A stretch of 64,000 nucleotides of DNA from Multifurca ochricompacta (taxonomy: Eukaryota; Basidiomycota; Agaricomycetes; Russulales; Russulaceae). Position 1 is the first letter of the stretch. Each line of letters starts with the position of its first letter. Position numbers and translations under genes: made by a program. A model generated the notes under the pieces. The model worked only from the letters and a program-made list of their open reading frames with translations. It searched no databases and was not told the origin of the DNA. Positions 34,331 to 45,678 of this stretch are shown piece after piece. Location of the stretch: contig WTXG01000158.1 in assembly GCA_022496185.1 (NCBI GenBank), forward strand, positions 1-64,000, in the 5' to 3' direction.

Positions 34331-34935
34331 TGTTATGCTCAGAGGGGCATACACGGTCGAGTGTGGGCAGCTAGGTCACAGGGACAAGGTCAGGACGATC
34401 TTGGGTCAATGCGGAAGACAATAAGTCCGACGCTATGCTCAGTCACAAGCCAATCAGTGTGCAAGGCCCCAGAAGGACAAAGCACCAAAGAGAGGAGTCC
34501 GGGTGGTGAGACGCAAGGAAGGAGGTTAAAGGTCCACAAGGCTACTGATTGTCACAGGAGCTCAAGATGGGGAACCATCTGAGCGAGACTAGCTAGGGTA
34601 TATATACATGCTGGTACTAGCTTAGTCATCCGTTCTTATCAGTCTTATCTAGATGCTTGTGGTTCTGGATGTGTGACTATGGAACCTTCCATCAGAACCA
34701 GCGCCACTGTCTTCTCATGTCAACTAAGGTTCAGGGTCCTTCTGTACACGAGGCATCAAACCTTACTGTCACGTGATCTGCTTCTGTACCTCATGCCGTA
34801 TCTGTCTTCTGGACTTCGGTGTGGGACATCATGACTAAGCCGGCAATGTCCTTGTGGACCCTGCGCAGCTACTGTCACTGCTTGTGTGTCCCCCATGTCT
34901 TGCCGTCTGTCGGGTATGCTGGGTAGGTCATGACA
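34331..34935 (+). mobile_element. Solo LTR, family LTR-B, in gypsy-1 leader
   Basis: 605 bp, TGTTATGCTCAGAGG to GGTAGGTCATGACA, with duplication TCAAA at 34326-34330 and 34936-34940. A TATATATAC box lies at about 34599. The same family recurs inverted at 56253-56853. Confidence 0.92.
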
Positions 34936-35006
34936 TCAAAGGGGAGCTGTTCTGGGACACTAGGGCACTTGTCAGTCACTGTCTGCTGCAAAGGAGACTG
35001 TCCAAA

Positions 35007-35589
35007 TGTTACAACTCACTGCCGACTGCCTGGACAGTGGGTTGTATGCGAAGGGGAAGGGATTTTGGAAGTGGGCAAAGGATGAGAGTGAGGGTGAAAG
35101 TGCAAGGGAGATGAAGCAAACAGCTCAAGGGCAAGGGATGAGAAGCCTTCCACAAGGTGGGGCTAATCTCCTAGGTAATCAGGAACCAGATCACAAGTGG
35201 ACAGTCTGGAGCTGTCCATTCTATTCCTAAAGGGTTTATATACATAATTACAACCAGGACTTTGGTCTGTGCACCACTTTAGGGGAGGTTAACTTCACTT
35301 TAACTCCTACTGATCCACCAATGAGAATAGCCCCACTTTTGGGCTTAGAAATCCACAGTCCGCAGTCTGCAGTCCGCAGTTTGTGGACTGCTGTTTAGGC
35401 ATTGTGGGGTTCTGTTAGTACTCTTCCCACAGGTCTCCAATTTGGCAGGAGTCCGGCCCTGGTCCGGACCAGCCCTTCTCTGGTCTTAATCTAGGGTTAT
35501 CTTCATCTCTGGGGGTTCTACAAGGTCTCTGGGAGCGTCTGGGGATTTCTGGGGGGTCAGGAGGTTTTCTAGGGTGTCAGTTCATGACA
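35007..35589 (-). repeat. gypsy-1 5' LTR
   Basis: 583 bp, TGTTACAACTCACTG to CAGTTCATGACA. It keeps the uninterrupted site of the LTR-A insertion found in the partner LTR. Next to it on the minus strand is TTTGGACAGTCTCC, where a primer-binding site would be expected; no tRNA match is claimed. Confidence 0.93.
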
Positions 35590-35791
35590 GATGGTGGTGG
35601 TTTGTATTTTCCATGGCTTGTGTCACTTGTATATTAAGTTGAAGTTTTTTGAATTTTTTGAACATTTGATGCTCATATATTAGTCACGTGTGCACGTGAC
35701 CTGGTAAATTACTACCTTCCCACAGCGGCCCAGTAATTTACTGGTAAATATTGGGTTGGTAAAAAAAGTACCCATTTTTTCCGCAACTCTA

Positions 35792-36957
35792 GTTGCTGGG
35801 TGAATAGCGTTCAGTTCCTCGCGTGACTTGGTATTCGCCTACTCTTATCCATGTATTCCCTGTTCCAATACATTAATTACGTCGCGGGACTCAGACCTTT
35901 TTGAGACAAAATGAAGGTATGGCATTATCTCCCTAGTCAACATCCTCATCCGGGATATCGCGGTATTTGGACAACATTAGTGGGCCAAAGGTGTCCTATG
36001 ACGATGTCACTCCTCGCGTTCAACTTCCCAACCCCTGAATCTTTAACATATTCAGGTTGTTGTCTCGTGTTGTTTGATCTGGAGTTGGTGACAACCGAGT
36101 GAGCAAGCATTCATAGATTTTCTTTCAAATTTTCCTCCTCCCACAGGTCATTGTTTGGCCCACAACTTGAACTTCTCGCAAGCAATACCTTTCACTGTAG
36201 CTTACTTTCCTGTAGGACCTGTTCACTAAGTTTGCCATGACTCCATGACGCCTAGTTCCTTAGCCAACATATTCAGTGAGATTGGTTGGTGCGACACTGT
36301 CGCTACACGATTTCCCACTGTGACACGACGCACTTCCCTTGAGAATTGAGTCTATTGAAGAGCCAAGGTCGCTATGTAGTGTTGTCACGATGCTGGCATT
36401 GATGTCAATCCCAACAGCACAGCATGGTTTCTGTAAGGTTGATGAACCTGGTCCTGGTTCAGAGTCTCCCTCTTTCCTGCACGGCTCGGGTAAGGATGGA
36501 TACATGGGTTATATTCGCTATCCACTCGATCTTGCATCCAAATCGATGAAATAAATCATTCGCCTGGTTTGTCCACCCAATAATCACCGTCGGTGAGTGC
36601 GAACTGATCCATGGGCTGATACAGGAATTATGGTTTGGGGAAATAGGCTCGAATTATAAGTCGCCGATTTGTTAAATTGAAAGGAGACGGTCACAGTCAA
36701 GGATCATTGAGCTTTGTTGGATAAATTGATTCAGATTCAGGTTACAGCACCAAGGAAGAGATGAGGTGACCTGCTTCACATTTCGCTATAATATTGAAAA
36801 TGTTGAAAAGTGATTGTTAAATAGGCCGCAGGGGACTAGGTCAAGGGTGATTTCTCGTCACCTGACTTGGACTTGGTCACGTTGACTTTCCCATTTTTCC
36901 TTTGAACGGCCCACTGACAAGTCGTTTCACCAACGTCCGCCTACTACAATTCAGAAC
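35792..36957. promoter_or_regulatory. Intergenic region upstream of the STAND gene
   Basis: 1.17 kb without a recognised gene or repeat. It precedes the start codon at 36958 and should hold the promoter. No firm TATA box or operator was identified, and frames are short. Confidence 0.4.
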
Positions 36958-39900
36958 ATGCAATACGAACAACTCTCATTCAAGAAAAGAGTCCGCAGGA
37001 TATTTTCTGCATCGTCTAGCAGCAACCAGCCAATCTGTGCGTGTCTCTCCGGCGTAGTGTTTTCTCGACTAAACAATCAGCCCAAATCAGCTGGTAGTCT
37101 TATTCCTGGCTCATCGGGGCCCATCGGTGGGGTCGCAATGAGTGCGATAGAGACTTCCCTTGCGGCGTTGAAGGAGGCAAGCTCTTTGGCCAAGACGATC
37201 CCCTACATTTCCCCAATTGCGGGTCTCCTGCTCCAAGCACTCACCATGCGTGATGTAAGCACCTCGCAGCTCTCCGTACGAGCTTTAATCTTGATAAATT
37301 CTTGATAGGAAGTGAAGCAGCACAAGGAGGAGTGGGATGTAGTGATGCGTAAACTTGGCAGGGTGGCAGGCCTCGTCGTGAATGTGGGGGAGTCGTGCCA
37401 GAAATATAACCTCAGGGAAAGCGATCTCCCTTCCGGTCTGCGCACGACCCTAAAGTCCCTTCAGATGTGTGTCCAACCTTTCTGACCCTTTTTCAATGGC
37501 TCATCGCACGCAAGTGAACTCAGTGGAGTCGGAAGCGCGCTAAAGCAAAGCGCGGAGATAGGGACTATAAGGAAGGTTCTTCTACGCAAGGATTTGCTAC
37601 GGAAGGTCAAGCAATATGATGGCGAACTATCAAATGTGCTTCAAACTTTTCAGGTCAGTCCTAAACTGATCTTCCGTGTCAATCCCTTGACTCGACGCCT
37701 AACAGGCTGAGCTGGCTTTGGACTCTCGTTTTGCTCAAATTGCTGCCGAACTCAAAGTAGGCATCTCCCTAATACTGAGTAATAATCACTCATTCACATA
37801 TTTGACAGATCATTCACCCTGACCCGTCTGTGCCATTCAATATGGTCATGTAGGTTCTTTGTTGATACTCGTGCGGTGCCTGTGGCTGACAATTACTAAG
37901 GCCCGTACCCCAGGAGCCATCTGCACCTCAAACATTCTTTGGCCGTGATGCCGAGCTTGCTGAGATCATTCACATGATTTTTACTGGCATTGGATCTCGT
38001 CCTGCCCGCATTGTAATCCTCGGACCTGGTGGTTATGGCAAAACAACTCTTGCAAATGCAGTCCTCACTCATCCCCGTGTTCAAAACCACTTCGAGAGTG
38101 CTCGATACTTTGTTGCCTGTGAATCAGTCTCCTCATCAGGTGCTCTCCTAGTTGAACTCGCAAAGACACTCGGCATCCTGGATGGAACCTCGGACGCTTC
38201 CTGGTCTCATATCCATGCCACCTTAAATTCCAAGGATAGCATTATTTGTCTTGACAATTTTGAATCACCTTGGGACCAGTCCAGTGATACAAGGCATTCT
38301 GTGGAGAAGCTACTTTCCAGGATCACAGGACTCCATCATGTTACTCTTCTTGTCACTATGCGAGGCTCAGTACGGCCTGGTCAGACTCAGTGGACAAAAC
38401 CTGTCCTGGCTCCATTGAAGACTCTAAGCCAGGATGCTGCTAAAGAAATATGGGAGGAAATAGGAGATAACTTTGATGATGCTGCAGAGGAACTCATCAA
38501 AGCTGTGGATTATGTTCCCCTTGCTGTTACCTTGTTAGCCCATCTTTCCCAGGCAACATTGCCATCATTATTGTTAAAAGAATGGAACCAAAAGCAGACC
38601 AAATTTATTCAAATGGGTCAGAGCCATAAACTTTCAAATCTTGAATACTCCATTCAGCTATCTATTGAAAGTGGCAGCATGAAAGCTAATCCATCTGCCA
38701 AGGATCTACTTGGGATTCTCAGCATGCTACCAGATGGGATACACACAAAGCACTTGGAAATATTTCAGGAGATTCTTGTTGATATGGATCTTCTATCTAG
38801 CTTGCGGATTCTGCAGCAGTGCAGCCTTGTAAATGTGATTGGAGAGAGATATCAAACTCATCCCATCATTCGTCACTTTTGTAATCACCAGAATTTCATA
38901 TCAGCAAACCATAAAAAATCACTCCAGGAATTCTACATTAACCTGGCATCTTCAGAATCATATAATGCACAGGCCCAGAAGCATGCTGAGATGGTACTTG
39001 AAGTGAATAATACAAAAGCCACATTACTTCAGCTTTTGAATTCAAACTATAAGGATCATTCTAAGCTAGTCAAATCCATCCTCACATTCACCTTTTTCCA
39101 TGCAAGCATAGGGGACCTTTCAGACAAATTGATAAGCCAAACCTTTGAATCTCTACAAGAGAGAAAGGCTATTACATCATTGTTAGTTGAATGTCTTCAG
39201 ACATGGGGAAAATTGTACTACTTTGCAAGTGACTTTGAAAATGCAAAATATAAAGCACAAGAAGCAGAAAGACTGTGCTCTTCAGGCTCAAATAATATTA
39301 GCCCTCTACATGCAGCAGTGCTAACAGACCTTAGTGAACTCTGTCTATTCCAAGGAGCACTAGATGAGGCAGAAGCATCTTATAAAAAAGTCTTGGAACT
39401 TCATAAGATTGCCAATAATCTTGTAGGCCAAGGAAATAGTTACAAAGGACTTGGAGACACATATTTACGCCTGGGAAAGCTACATGAGGCAGAGGCTTCT
39501 TATAAAAAGGCCCTAGAATGCCACAAGCTTACTGATGGTGTCTTGGGCCAAGGAAATGATCACAAAGGGCTGGGGGATATATATGTACAACTGAATAAGC
39601 CAGTTGAGGCTGAAGCTTCATATAAGAAGGCATTGGAATTTCACAAGATTGCTAATGATGCTCTCTGGCAAGGGAATGATCACCTTGGACTTGGAGATAC
39701 ATATCTACAGATGAGGAAGCCAGATGAGGCCAAAGCTTCATATAATATGGCATTGGAATTTCACAGAATTGCCAACAATGCCCTAGGTCGAGGGAATGAC
39801 TACAGAGGGCTTGGAGACATGTATCTACAATTGAAGAAGCTAGATGATGCTGAAGCCTCATACAAAAAGGCCTTGGAATTTCACAAGATTGCCAATAATG

Positions 39901-40454
39901 CCCTTGGTCAAGGGAATGATTGTTTTGGGCTTGGGGGCATATATTTGCAACTGAAGAAGCTAGATGAAGCTGAAGCTTCTTACAAAATGGCCTTGGAATT
40001 TCACAAAAGTGCCAACAATGTCCTAGGTCAAGGGAGTGATTACAGAGGACTTGGGAGCACATATTTACAGTTGAAGAAGCTGGATGAGGCTGAAGCCTCA
40101 TACAGAAAGGCCTTGGAATTTCACAAAATCGCAAATAGCACCCTGGGTCAAGGGAATGATCACAAAGGATTTGGTGATATATATCTACTGTTGAGGAGGT
40201 TTGGTGAGGCTGAAGCTTCCTACCAAAAGGCCTTGGAATATTACAAGATTGCCAATAGTGTCTTGGGTCAAGGTAATGCTTTACATGGTCTGGGTAAAGC
40301 ATATATGGAGAGGTCACAACTTGAAGATGCAAAGGTCATGTTTGAGAAAGCACTTACCCTGCATAAGCAAGTACAAGAACCAATATGGCAAAGGTCTGAT
40401 GAGGAATTCTTAGATAGAGTCCTGTCTAAGATGGGCCATACTACCAAGAAGTGA
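36958..40454 (+). CDS. NB-ARC/TPR STAND (NLR-like) protein, seven exons
   Basis: Predicted exons are 36958-37036, 37091-37254, 37309-37466, 37515-37653, 37706-37756, 37809-37849 and 37901-40454, giving 1061 residues with all phases consistent. The start ATG matches the paralogue at 48846 (MQYEQLSFKK against MQSKSFSFRQ). Residues 1-210 form a helical N-terminal domain (SLAALKEASSLAKTIPYISP, then NVLQTFQ). The NTPase has a P-loop GPGGYGKTT at about 252-260, Walker B IICLDNF at about 325, and a GLPLA-like VPLAVTLLA. From about residue 680, ten 40-residue TPR repeats (pattern GLGDxYLQLKKLDEAEASYK) run to near the end. Fungal STAND proteins act as signal-responsive switches, for example in non-self recognition; the role here is inferred. 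Confidence 0.9.
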
Positions 40455-41424
40455 GAGCCTTAGACAGATATGACATTTCTATAATCATGGCCGGGTATAA
40501 CTTTAGCTTTTGGACTTCGGCAATGTTACCAGATATAGCTACAACGTGTATACAGTTGATTATATTCACTTTCTAAGCTTATGAGTTGGAGGCAAGATTG
40601 TCACGTACAGCGTATATTTGATCAAGATGTTCCTTCATTGTTTAGGCCAGAGTGCCAAGTGAGTCAAATATCTGTCGATGGATTGGAACGAACACATCAC
40701 TCGTTTGTCTAGAGGTGAACTTAGTTTGCGACGCGCACCAACAAGAGTTTGATATGGGAAAGATCAGGTTGTAGAGGGGCAAAGGCCTCTGAGAGCGTAA
40801 TTTAAAGACGAGGTGACCGAGATCGCGCCATCCATCGGATGGGGCTCAAACACTTGGAGAGCGTAGTCATTTCTACGTCCATGTAAGGTGTGAAACGGCG
40901 AGACCTTGCGACTGATGAGATCGTTTGAGAAAGAGATCAGGCTAATGAGGCTAGTACATTTTAATCAAGTGATCCCGAAGCTTTCATTGCGTATCTCAGC
41001 GATCGTTCATACAGCCTGTGAAAGGATCGCGGGCAGAGGACACGGTTGTAATGATGCGGCTAAAGACTTACTACGGGCAAGTGGACGGCCATCAAAGTGT
41101 CATACTTCTTGCAGATGTTTCGCCATTGCGAACAAAACACTTTCATGTCGAACCATGGCTATAAGGCCCTTGAGCGTCGAACCCCAAACAACATATGAGA
41201 CGATATGAGACGAGTGAGGCTTTGTCTTGATCAAGACATCTCGAGGCAGCCTATCTGGTTAGCCATTTCATCTGGCAGAGGGAGCGCACACCAAGGAATG
41301 TACCCATAACGAAAGAGTTCGCATTAAAGGGGATGGTCATGGGTGATACATAGCGACAGTGCAGTAAACGTGATATCATAGCACATAATAGTGGCAATAC
41401 AACAAGACGCGGGGGCCAAACCAT
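40455..41424. other. Region downstream of the STAND gene, no gene seen
   Basis: No convincing gene. A 100-codon plus-strand frame (40906-41208) has no motif and no paralogue. CpG is frequent here compared with the TE regions. It probably contains the 3' UTR and terminator of the preceding gene. Confidence 0.45.
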
Positions 41425-42096
41425 TTATTTCTGCAGAGAAAAATGTGACAGAAAGGCAGTAAAGTGAGTTCCATGGGTCAAGGAATACGGAGTGACGCAC
41501 AAGGATGATACACTCAAACCGCGACTTGTACCATGCCATCGTATCGTCCTTCGTTACTTTGTGCCTGATGCCGATCCGAGACTGCTTAATCTTGCGCTTC
41601 GCCACGCGGTTCCCAGGGCGGCCCATAACAACGTAAAAGTCCATACCAAAAATACCAATTGTGGGGTCGTATCGCGCCCCCAGGTCGATGTGCTCCTGAA
41701 TTCCAAAGCCAAAGTTGCCTGTCTCGGAAAAGTTGCGTCGGTTGAGCTCGTACTCCTTCACTTTGAGACCACGCTCAAGAATTTCCTCCGCTTTGGGGCC
41801 ACGAATGGTTACGTGCATGGCAATCTTCTCGTTGCGTCAGCTACCGAACTGGCGGACAGTGTAGCAGGCCTTGGAGGTAACGGGTGTTTGGCCAGTCAGC
41901 TGTTCGAGGGCTTTAGAGGCCCGTGTCAGACGATCACCAGACTCTCCAACGGATATATCTACAACAAAGCAGGCAAAAAAAGGCATCTGCGTCAGGAGGG
42001 AGAAGTGGGAGGTAGCAAATGGCAGTACGTACTAATAACGAACTTCTTGATACGGAGATCACGCATGGCGTTTGTGGGAGCTGTTTTCGTCTCGGC
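41425..42096 (-). pseudogene. 60S ribosomal protein L11 (uL5) gene copy, broken
   Basis: Exons on the minus strand are 42096-42033, 41958-41501 and 41430-41425, with GT-AG introns. The translation gives NAMRDLRIKKFVI, then [91 protein letters not shown] and SRFECIILK, colinear with eukaryotic uL5, which binds 5S rRNA. Two facts argue for a dead copy: an in-frame TGA just after QFGS (about 41836) where the family has Ile-Arg-Arg, and no clear first exon with a start codon upstream of 42096. Introns are retained, so it is not a processed pseudogene. Confidence 0.85.
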
Positions 42097-43013
42097 CTGA
42101 AAAGTAAAGGGTTAAATGTCAACCTGGGCACGAGCGCAGCGCAAGGAGGCCAGCACCATTCTGAAAAAAAAAGTTTGGTTTGGTTTGACTGTCGTCCTCG
42201 TTGTGTTGACAATGAACCTCAAGCCTTAGTTGATACCCTTGTTGTGTACTGTTTGCCCAATCATTGTGGCTTGCAACTGTACAGCTGAAGAAAAGGACAG
42301 GGTCAGCAATCTCCGTAATTTCCAACCTCAGTGCGGGTAGCAAGGCGACATCGGGATGTCTTAGGTAAAAATCTCTTTGCTAGTCACTCCTTTCCCCAAG
42401 GAAATTTTGATGAATTGCACTTCCTCTTTTTCTGCCTTGCTCACCTTTACTGCACTCTTTTCTTCCACGTCCCTCCTCTTACCTTCCACTCCTTGATTAA
42501 GACGTTTCCTCCTAGTGAGGTTTTCACGTCCAATACTTATCCTGGTATTAACCACACCTGTACAGCCTAGTAGCTACTCTGTTCCGTAGTAGCCGCGCGA
42601 CTTGGGACAAACCCTAAAGCGCGAATAAATTCGATTTCAAAAGAAAAAAAGACTGGGAGGCTGCACGTGAGTTCTTGGCCTTTGGAAGTTCTCACCTGAT
42701 ACGTCGACCGAAGAAACCGTAAAGTGCGGACCTTGACGGCCGACAGAGCATGTGAATGAATTAATGAGCGGCCCTGGCCGGCACGCACGGAGGAATCGAC
42801 GAAAGGCAGATCTCCGCCGAACCAAAGTTCCGAAAAAGGTGAAGAGGGTTCCGAATGCTGCTCATTCATTATGCTTGCTGTCATATATGTACATAATCTT
42901 TCTCTTTCTATCCTTTTATTTTTAGAAAAAGAAAAAAAGAAATTATATGGACTTGTTATCCTTTCTCTCCTCCGCCATTTACTTTCATACTATCATCTTC
43001 CTTTCCAAATACT

Positions 43014-43930
43014 ATGTCTCCTGCCAGTCATGTCTCCCCTTCACCACCTATCTCTGAGACCCTATCAACCAGCACCGCACCGACCACCAGGTAACACGGG
43101 ATCGGGATCCTTACCGTCTCCAGACGCATTGCTCATCTCTTCCAGGTCTCTTGATCAAGTCCTTTCTAACACTTCACGGCGTGCGGCGACGTTTGAAATG
43201 CAGATCAAAGCCCTTGAGGTGTGTGCTATATCTTTCCCCTCCACCCATGCCACTAAATTTTTATCAACGGATAATTTACTACCACTCTTCACACAAACAC
43301 AACAGGAGAAGCTCGCGGAGGACTTAAGCAATTGCCGCGCAATCGAAAGTTCACTTAAGGAAGCCTTCAATAGTATCAAGGTGCGCGATGCCACCCGCCC
43401 TCTGTTCTTTGTCCTCGCCATCACCTCTTGCTGGGTGTGCATGACTAAACGAAATCCTCCAGCGCAACTACCGCCGCGCAGATAAAGACGCGCTCCGTAC
43501 GCACGTGCCTCAGATCGACACCGAGCTCGACCAAGCACTTGGCGTACTTGACGAGCTTGAGATGCGACTTCCGGCTATCCGCACGCAAGCTGCGCACGTG
43601 TGCCATTTGTACGACTCTAGCCGCGGCAAGGTACTCCACTGCCCCCTGCCTTTGTCTCCGTCCATCTGAACAACGTTAACGTGCCATTTCACTGCATAGG
43701 CGCGGCTGCTGGTAGATGACCTCCGCTGGCTGAATCGCGACTTTACGAGTCGCTGGCGTGCGGTCGTCTTCTCGCGTTCGAGCCCAGTGTCGTGGCGCTG
43801 GCGTGCGACACTGCGCGCACTCTTTGCGCTCGCATTTATTCTGGTCACATGGGCCATGTGGATTGCCCTGTTGGGTGTATACCGTGCTCATCGGCAGCGG
43901 CTGGTGTGGGGAGAGCGGCTCATCTCATAG
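43014..43930 (+). CDS. Small five-exon protein with coiled coil and C-terminal membrane anchor
   Basis: Exons 43014-43090, 43146-43218, 43306-43380, 43463-43630 and 43700-43930 join in frame (207 residues) with GT-AG introns of 55-87 bp. The start is the first ATG (SPASHVSPSPP), and the stop is TAG at 43928. The N terminus is Ser/Pro/Thr-rich, the middle is helical and charged (KLAEDLSNCRAIESSLKEAF; IDTELDQALGVLDELEMRL), and residues near the end form a hydrophobic helix (ALFALAFILVTWAMWIALLG) followed by basic YRAHRQR. This fits a tail-anchored or single-pass membrane protein. I do not recognise the family. GC-rich coding sequence with frequent CpG contrasts with the surrounding TEs. Confidence 0.75.
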
Positions 43931-45334
43931 AGCCGTAACATGACTTAGCATTTCATTGTTATTTTCTTTTTTCTTTCAATGTACACTTTTGGTTAGGCGT
44001 TGAGCTCGCCTCTTTCCTTGTTTTTCTTGGTACGTCCGGCGAAGAATGTAGCATAATCACGCATAGTTCAGTAGCTTAATCATACCTGGTGGGCTTCCAT
44101 TGATCCTAAGTTAGTCCTAAGTTCTAGGGATGAGGAATAATGCCCGCATACCACGTGAGTGAGGTATACCATCCTGAGGGGGTGATGGCGTTGCCAGCTG
44201 CAAATCCCATTAAACTATATGTTACCTACACACGCCCAATGCGCCCCAGGCAACCATGTGAATGTTGATCACGATAAGTCCCGCAATGCGGCACATGAGG
44301 GAAGAGCCCTCTTTATGTCCGCGGGTGGTCGACAGCGAAGGTCCGAATTGGTGTTCTCAGCTCGGCTCAATGCAACACATATATACATCAGCATCACGTA
44401 AGCATCAATAGGCGTTCGGAGCAATGGTCTATCACGTGATAAATACGGTTGACTGGTTGGTCTCCTTCTGGTCTGGTACTAGTACTTGCACAGAGCGTTC
44501 TCTTCTGCTTATTCCATTTCATCCAAGGAATTCCTGATCTCACTTTTATATGCCTCATAAACACCCAATCATGATCGCCATACCCGCTCTTTTCGAAGTT
44601 ACCTCACGATCCAATCTTTTGGTACCCTAAGCACAGTGATTGCGATCACCGTGTCAACCATCAAGTGTGCCAAGATATGTTTCATTTGTGAAAGGTGTTC
44701 GAGGCGTAGCATGAGTAGAATTCGACGCAGCCGCTATGGGTGCGTTGATATAAAAAGCGAGAGAGCCGTGAGCAAGAAGGGATCCTGAACGCCAGATGTG
44801 GGAGTGTGATTTCACTTGAGGTGCGTCACAAATATTGCCAATTTGCTAGCCCCGGGAGATTTTTGATGACACGCACCGTTATCAGAACTCAGGTTTTTCG
44901 CGCTCGAAGAAGCTCCTTATCACCGCGTCAGCAAAGAATACCGGTATCATGTCACAACTCGTTGCCGTTAATTGTCCTCGCGCCTATGTTATCCGACACG
45001 CGGTTACTGTAACACTCGTGCGAGAAGTGTCGAAGCGGGTCAAGATATCTGTTCAATGCAATTTGTCGAACTACGTGAATAAAACCGTGGCATAAGGTAC
45101 TGCGTGGAACTGGTAAAGAAATGCTTAAAGTAAGCGAGCCCCCACTGTGCGCTATCTATTGAATTGCACGCACTGGCAAGGTGCCCTGGCTTGTCAAATA
45201 TAGCATAAACCCAACACACCAACCCAGAGTGAGGCCATCAGGTACGTCATGCCAGGCGTATGGTCTTAGTGAAGGGAGTCTTCCAGTGGGTCTGCCCATT
45301 GCCACGGTGTTGTTCATGATCTATGTTACTGATA
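43931..45334. other. Intergenic region, no gene seen
   Basis: 1.4 kb with only short frames and no repeat family found elsewhere in the window. It likely holds the 3' end of the preceding gene. Confidence 0.45.
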
Positions 45335-45505
45335 TTTCGTCATGACCTGACCAAAGAGATATCAAGCTGAACGGGATCAAAGGCACACTCACAGACAGCA
45401 CAGGTCCGAGATGAATCAAGATTCTCCTGCCAGACATGCTCGAGATGGCCAAGCAATATGACTCCAAGTTGTCAGTGTGCTTCAAACTTTTCAGATCCAT
45501 GGTAT
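45335..45505 (+). pseudogene. Exon relic of a third NB-ARC/TPR gene
   Basis: The stretch from CATGACCTGACCAAAGAG to CTTCAAACTTTTCAG matches exon 4 and its upstream acceptor region in the two paralogues (37480-37653 plus; 48290-48124 minus). The shared core GGCCAAGCAATATGACTCC is followed by AAGTTGTCA, and a 3-bp gap follows. It carries small indels and no flanking exons, so it is a decayed fragment. It reads on the plus strand, opposite to the neighbouring pseudogene. Confidence 0.75.
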
Positions 45506-45678
45506 TAGATACTTGTGACAACTGGCATGTAACACTTCACACCACCAGATCCAAAACAGCTCAATATCTTACGTCTAGCCTGCGGTTGTAGGTCATCAGA
45601 GTTGTCTATGATGTAGTTATCCAATCCAGCACGGTGATTAAGTAATGTCACTTCGTAAAGGATAATACTAGTGACTGC

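Larger units (their letters stand above)
19265..35589 (-). mobile_element. Ty3/gypsy chromovirus gypsy-1, heavily interrupted
   Basis: LTRs at 35007-35589 (5') and 19265-20362 (3', with a nested solo LTR); both start TGTTACAACTCACTG and end CAGTTCATGACA. The target duplication is GATGG at 19260-19264 and 35590-35594, inside the 5' end of LINE L2. A purine-rich tract (AAAGAGGGGATAG on the minus strand) adjoins the 3' LTR. Gene order on the minus strand is a pre-gag region of about 3 kb, gag with zinc knuckle, protease, RT, RNase H, integrase, chromodomain. About 9.3 kb remains when the four insertions (LTR-A, hAT-FB, MITE pair, LTR-B) are removed. Confidence 0.93.
10597..35604 (-). mobile_element. 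LINE L2, near full length, interrupted by LTR-A pair and gypsy-1
   Basis: A reverse-strand copy of the L1 family. The 3' end is a poly(A) (poly-T at 10595-10604). The 15-bp target duplication TATTTTCCATGGCTT lies at 10582-10596 and 35605-35619, so the element's own sequence is 10597-11206, 12236-19259 and 35595-35604. The order on the minus strand is 5' end, ORF1 with zinc knuckles, ORF2 with endonuclease, RT, RNase H and C-terminal CCHC, then the 3' UTR. Several in-frame TGA stops make it inactive, though many frames stay long, suggesting moderate age. Confidence 0.9.
10196..35791. mobile_element. Small hAT-like element hAT-3, split by the L2/gypsy-1 nest
   Basis: The left terminus TAGGGTTGCGGAAAA at 10196 and the right terminus, read on the minus strand, TAGAGTTGCGGAAAA ending at 35791. 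Both are followed inward by ATTTACTGGTAAAT-like subterminal repeats. Without the insertion the element would be about 590 bp: 10196-10596 plus 35620-35791. A second copy of the right end lies at 49046-49222. The expected 8-bp direct duplication is not seen; the flanks are instead roughly inverted (CACCCAGCAC and GTTGCTGGGTG). Confidence 0.65.

Noticed and set aside
39652..40332. Long minus-strand frame (226 codons) opposite the TPR repeats
   Set aside because: It is a shadow of the 120-bp repeat: a repeat with a length divisible by three keeps an opposite frame open. No start context or domain.
40906..41208. 100-codon frame downstream of the STAND gene
   Set aside because: No domain, no intron signals, no paralogue by the second STAND gene.
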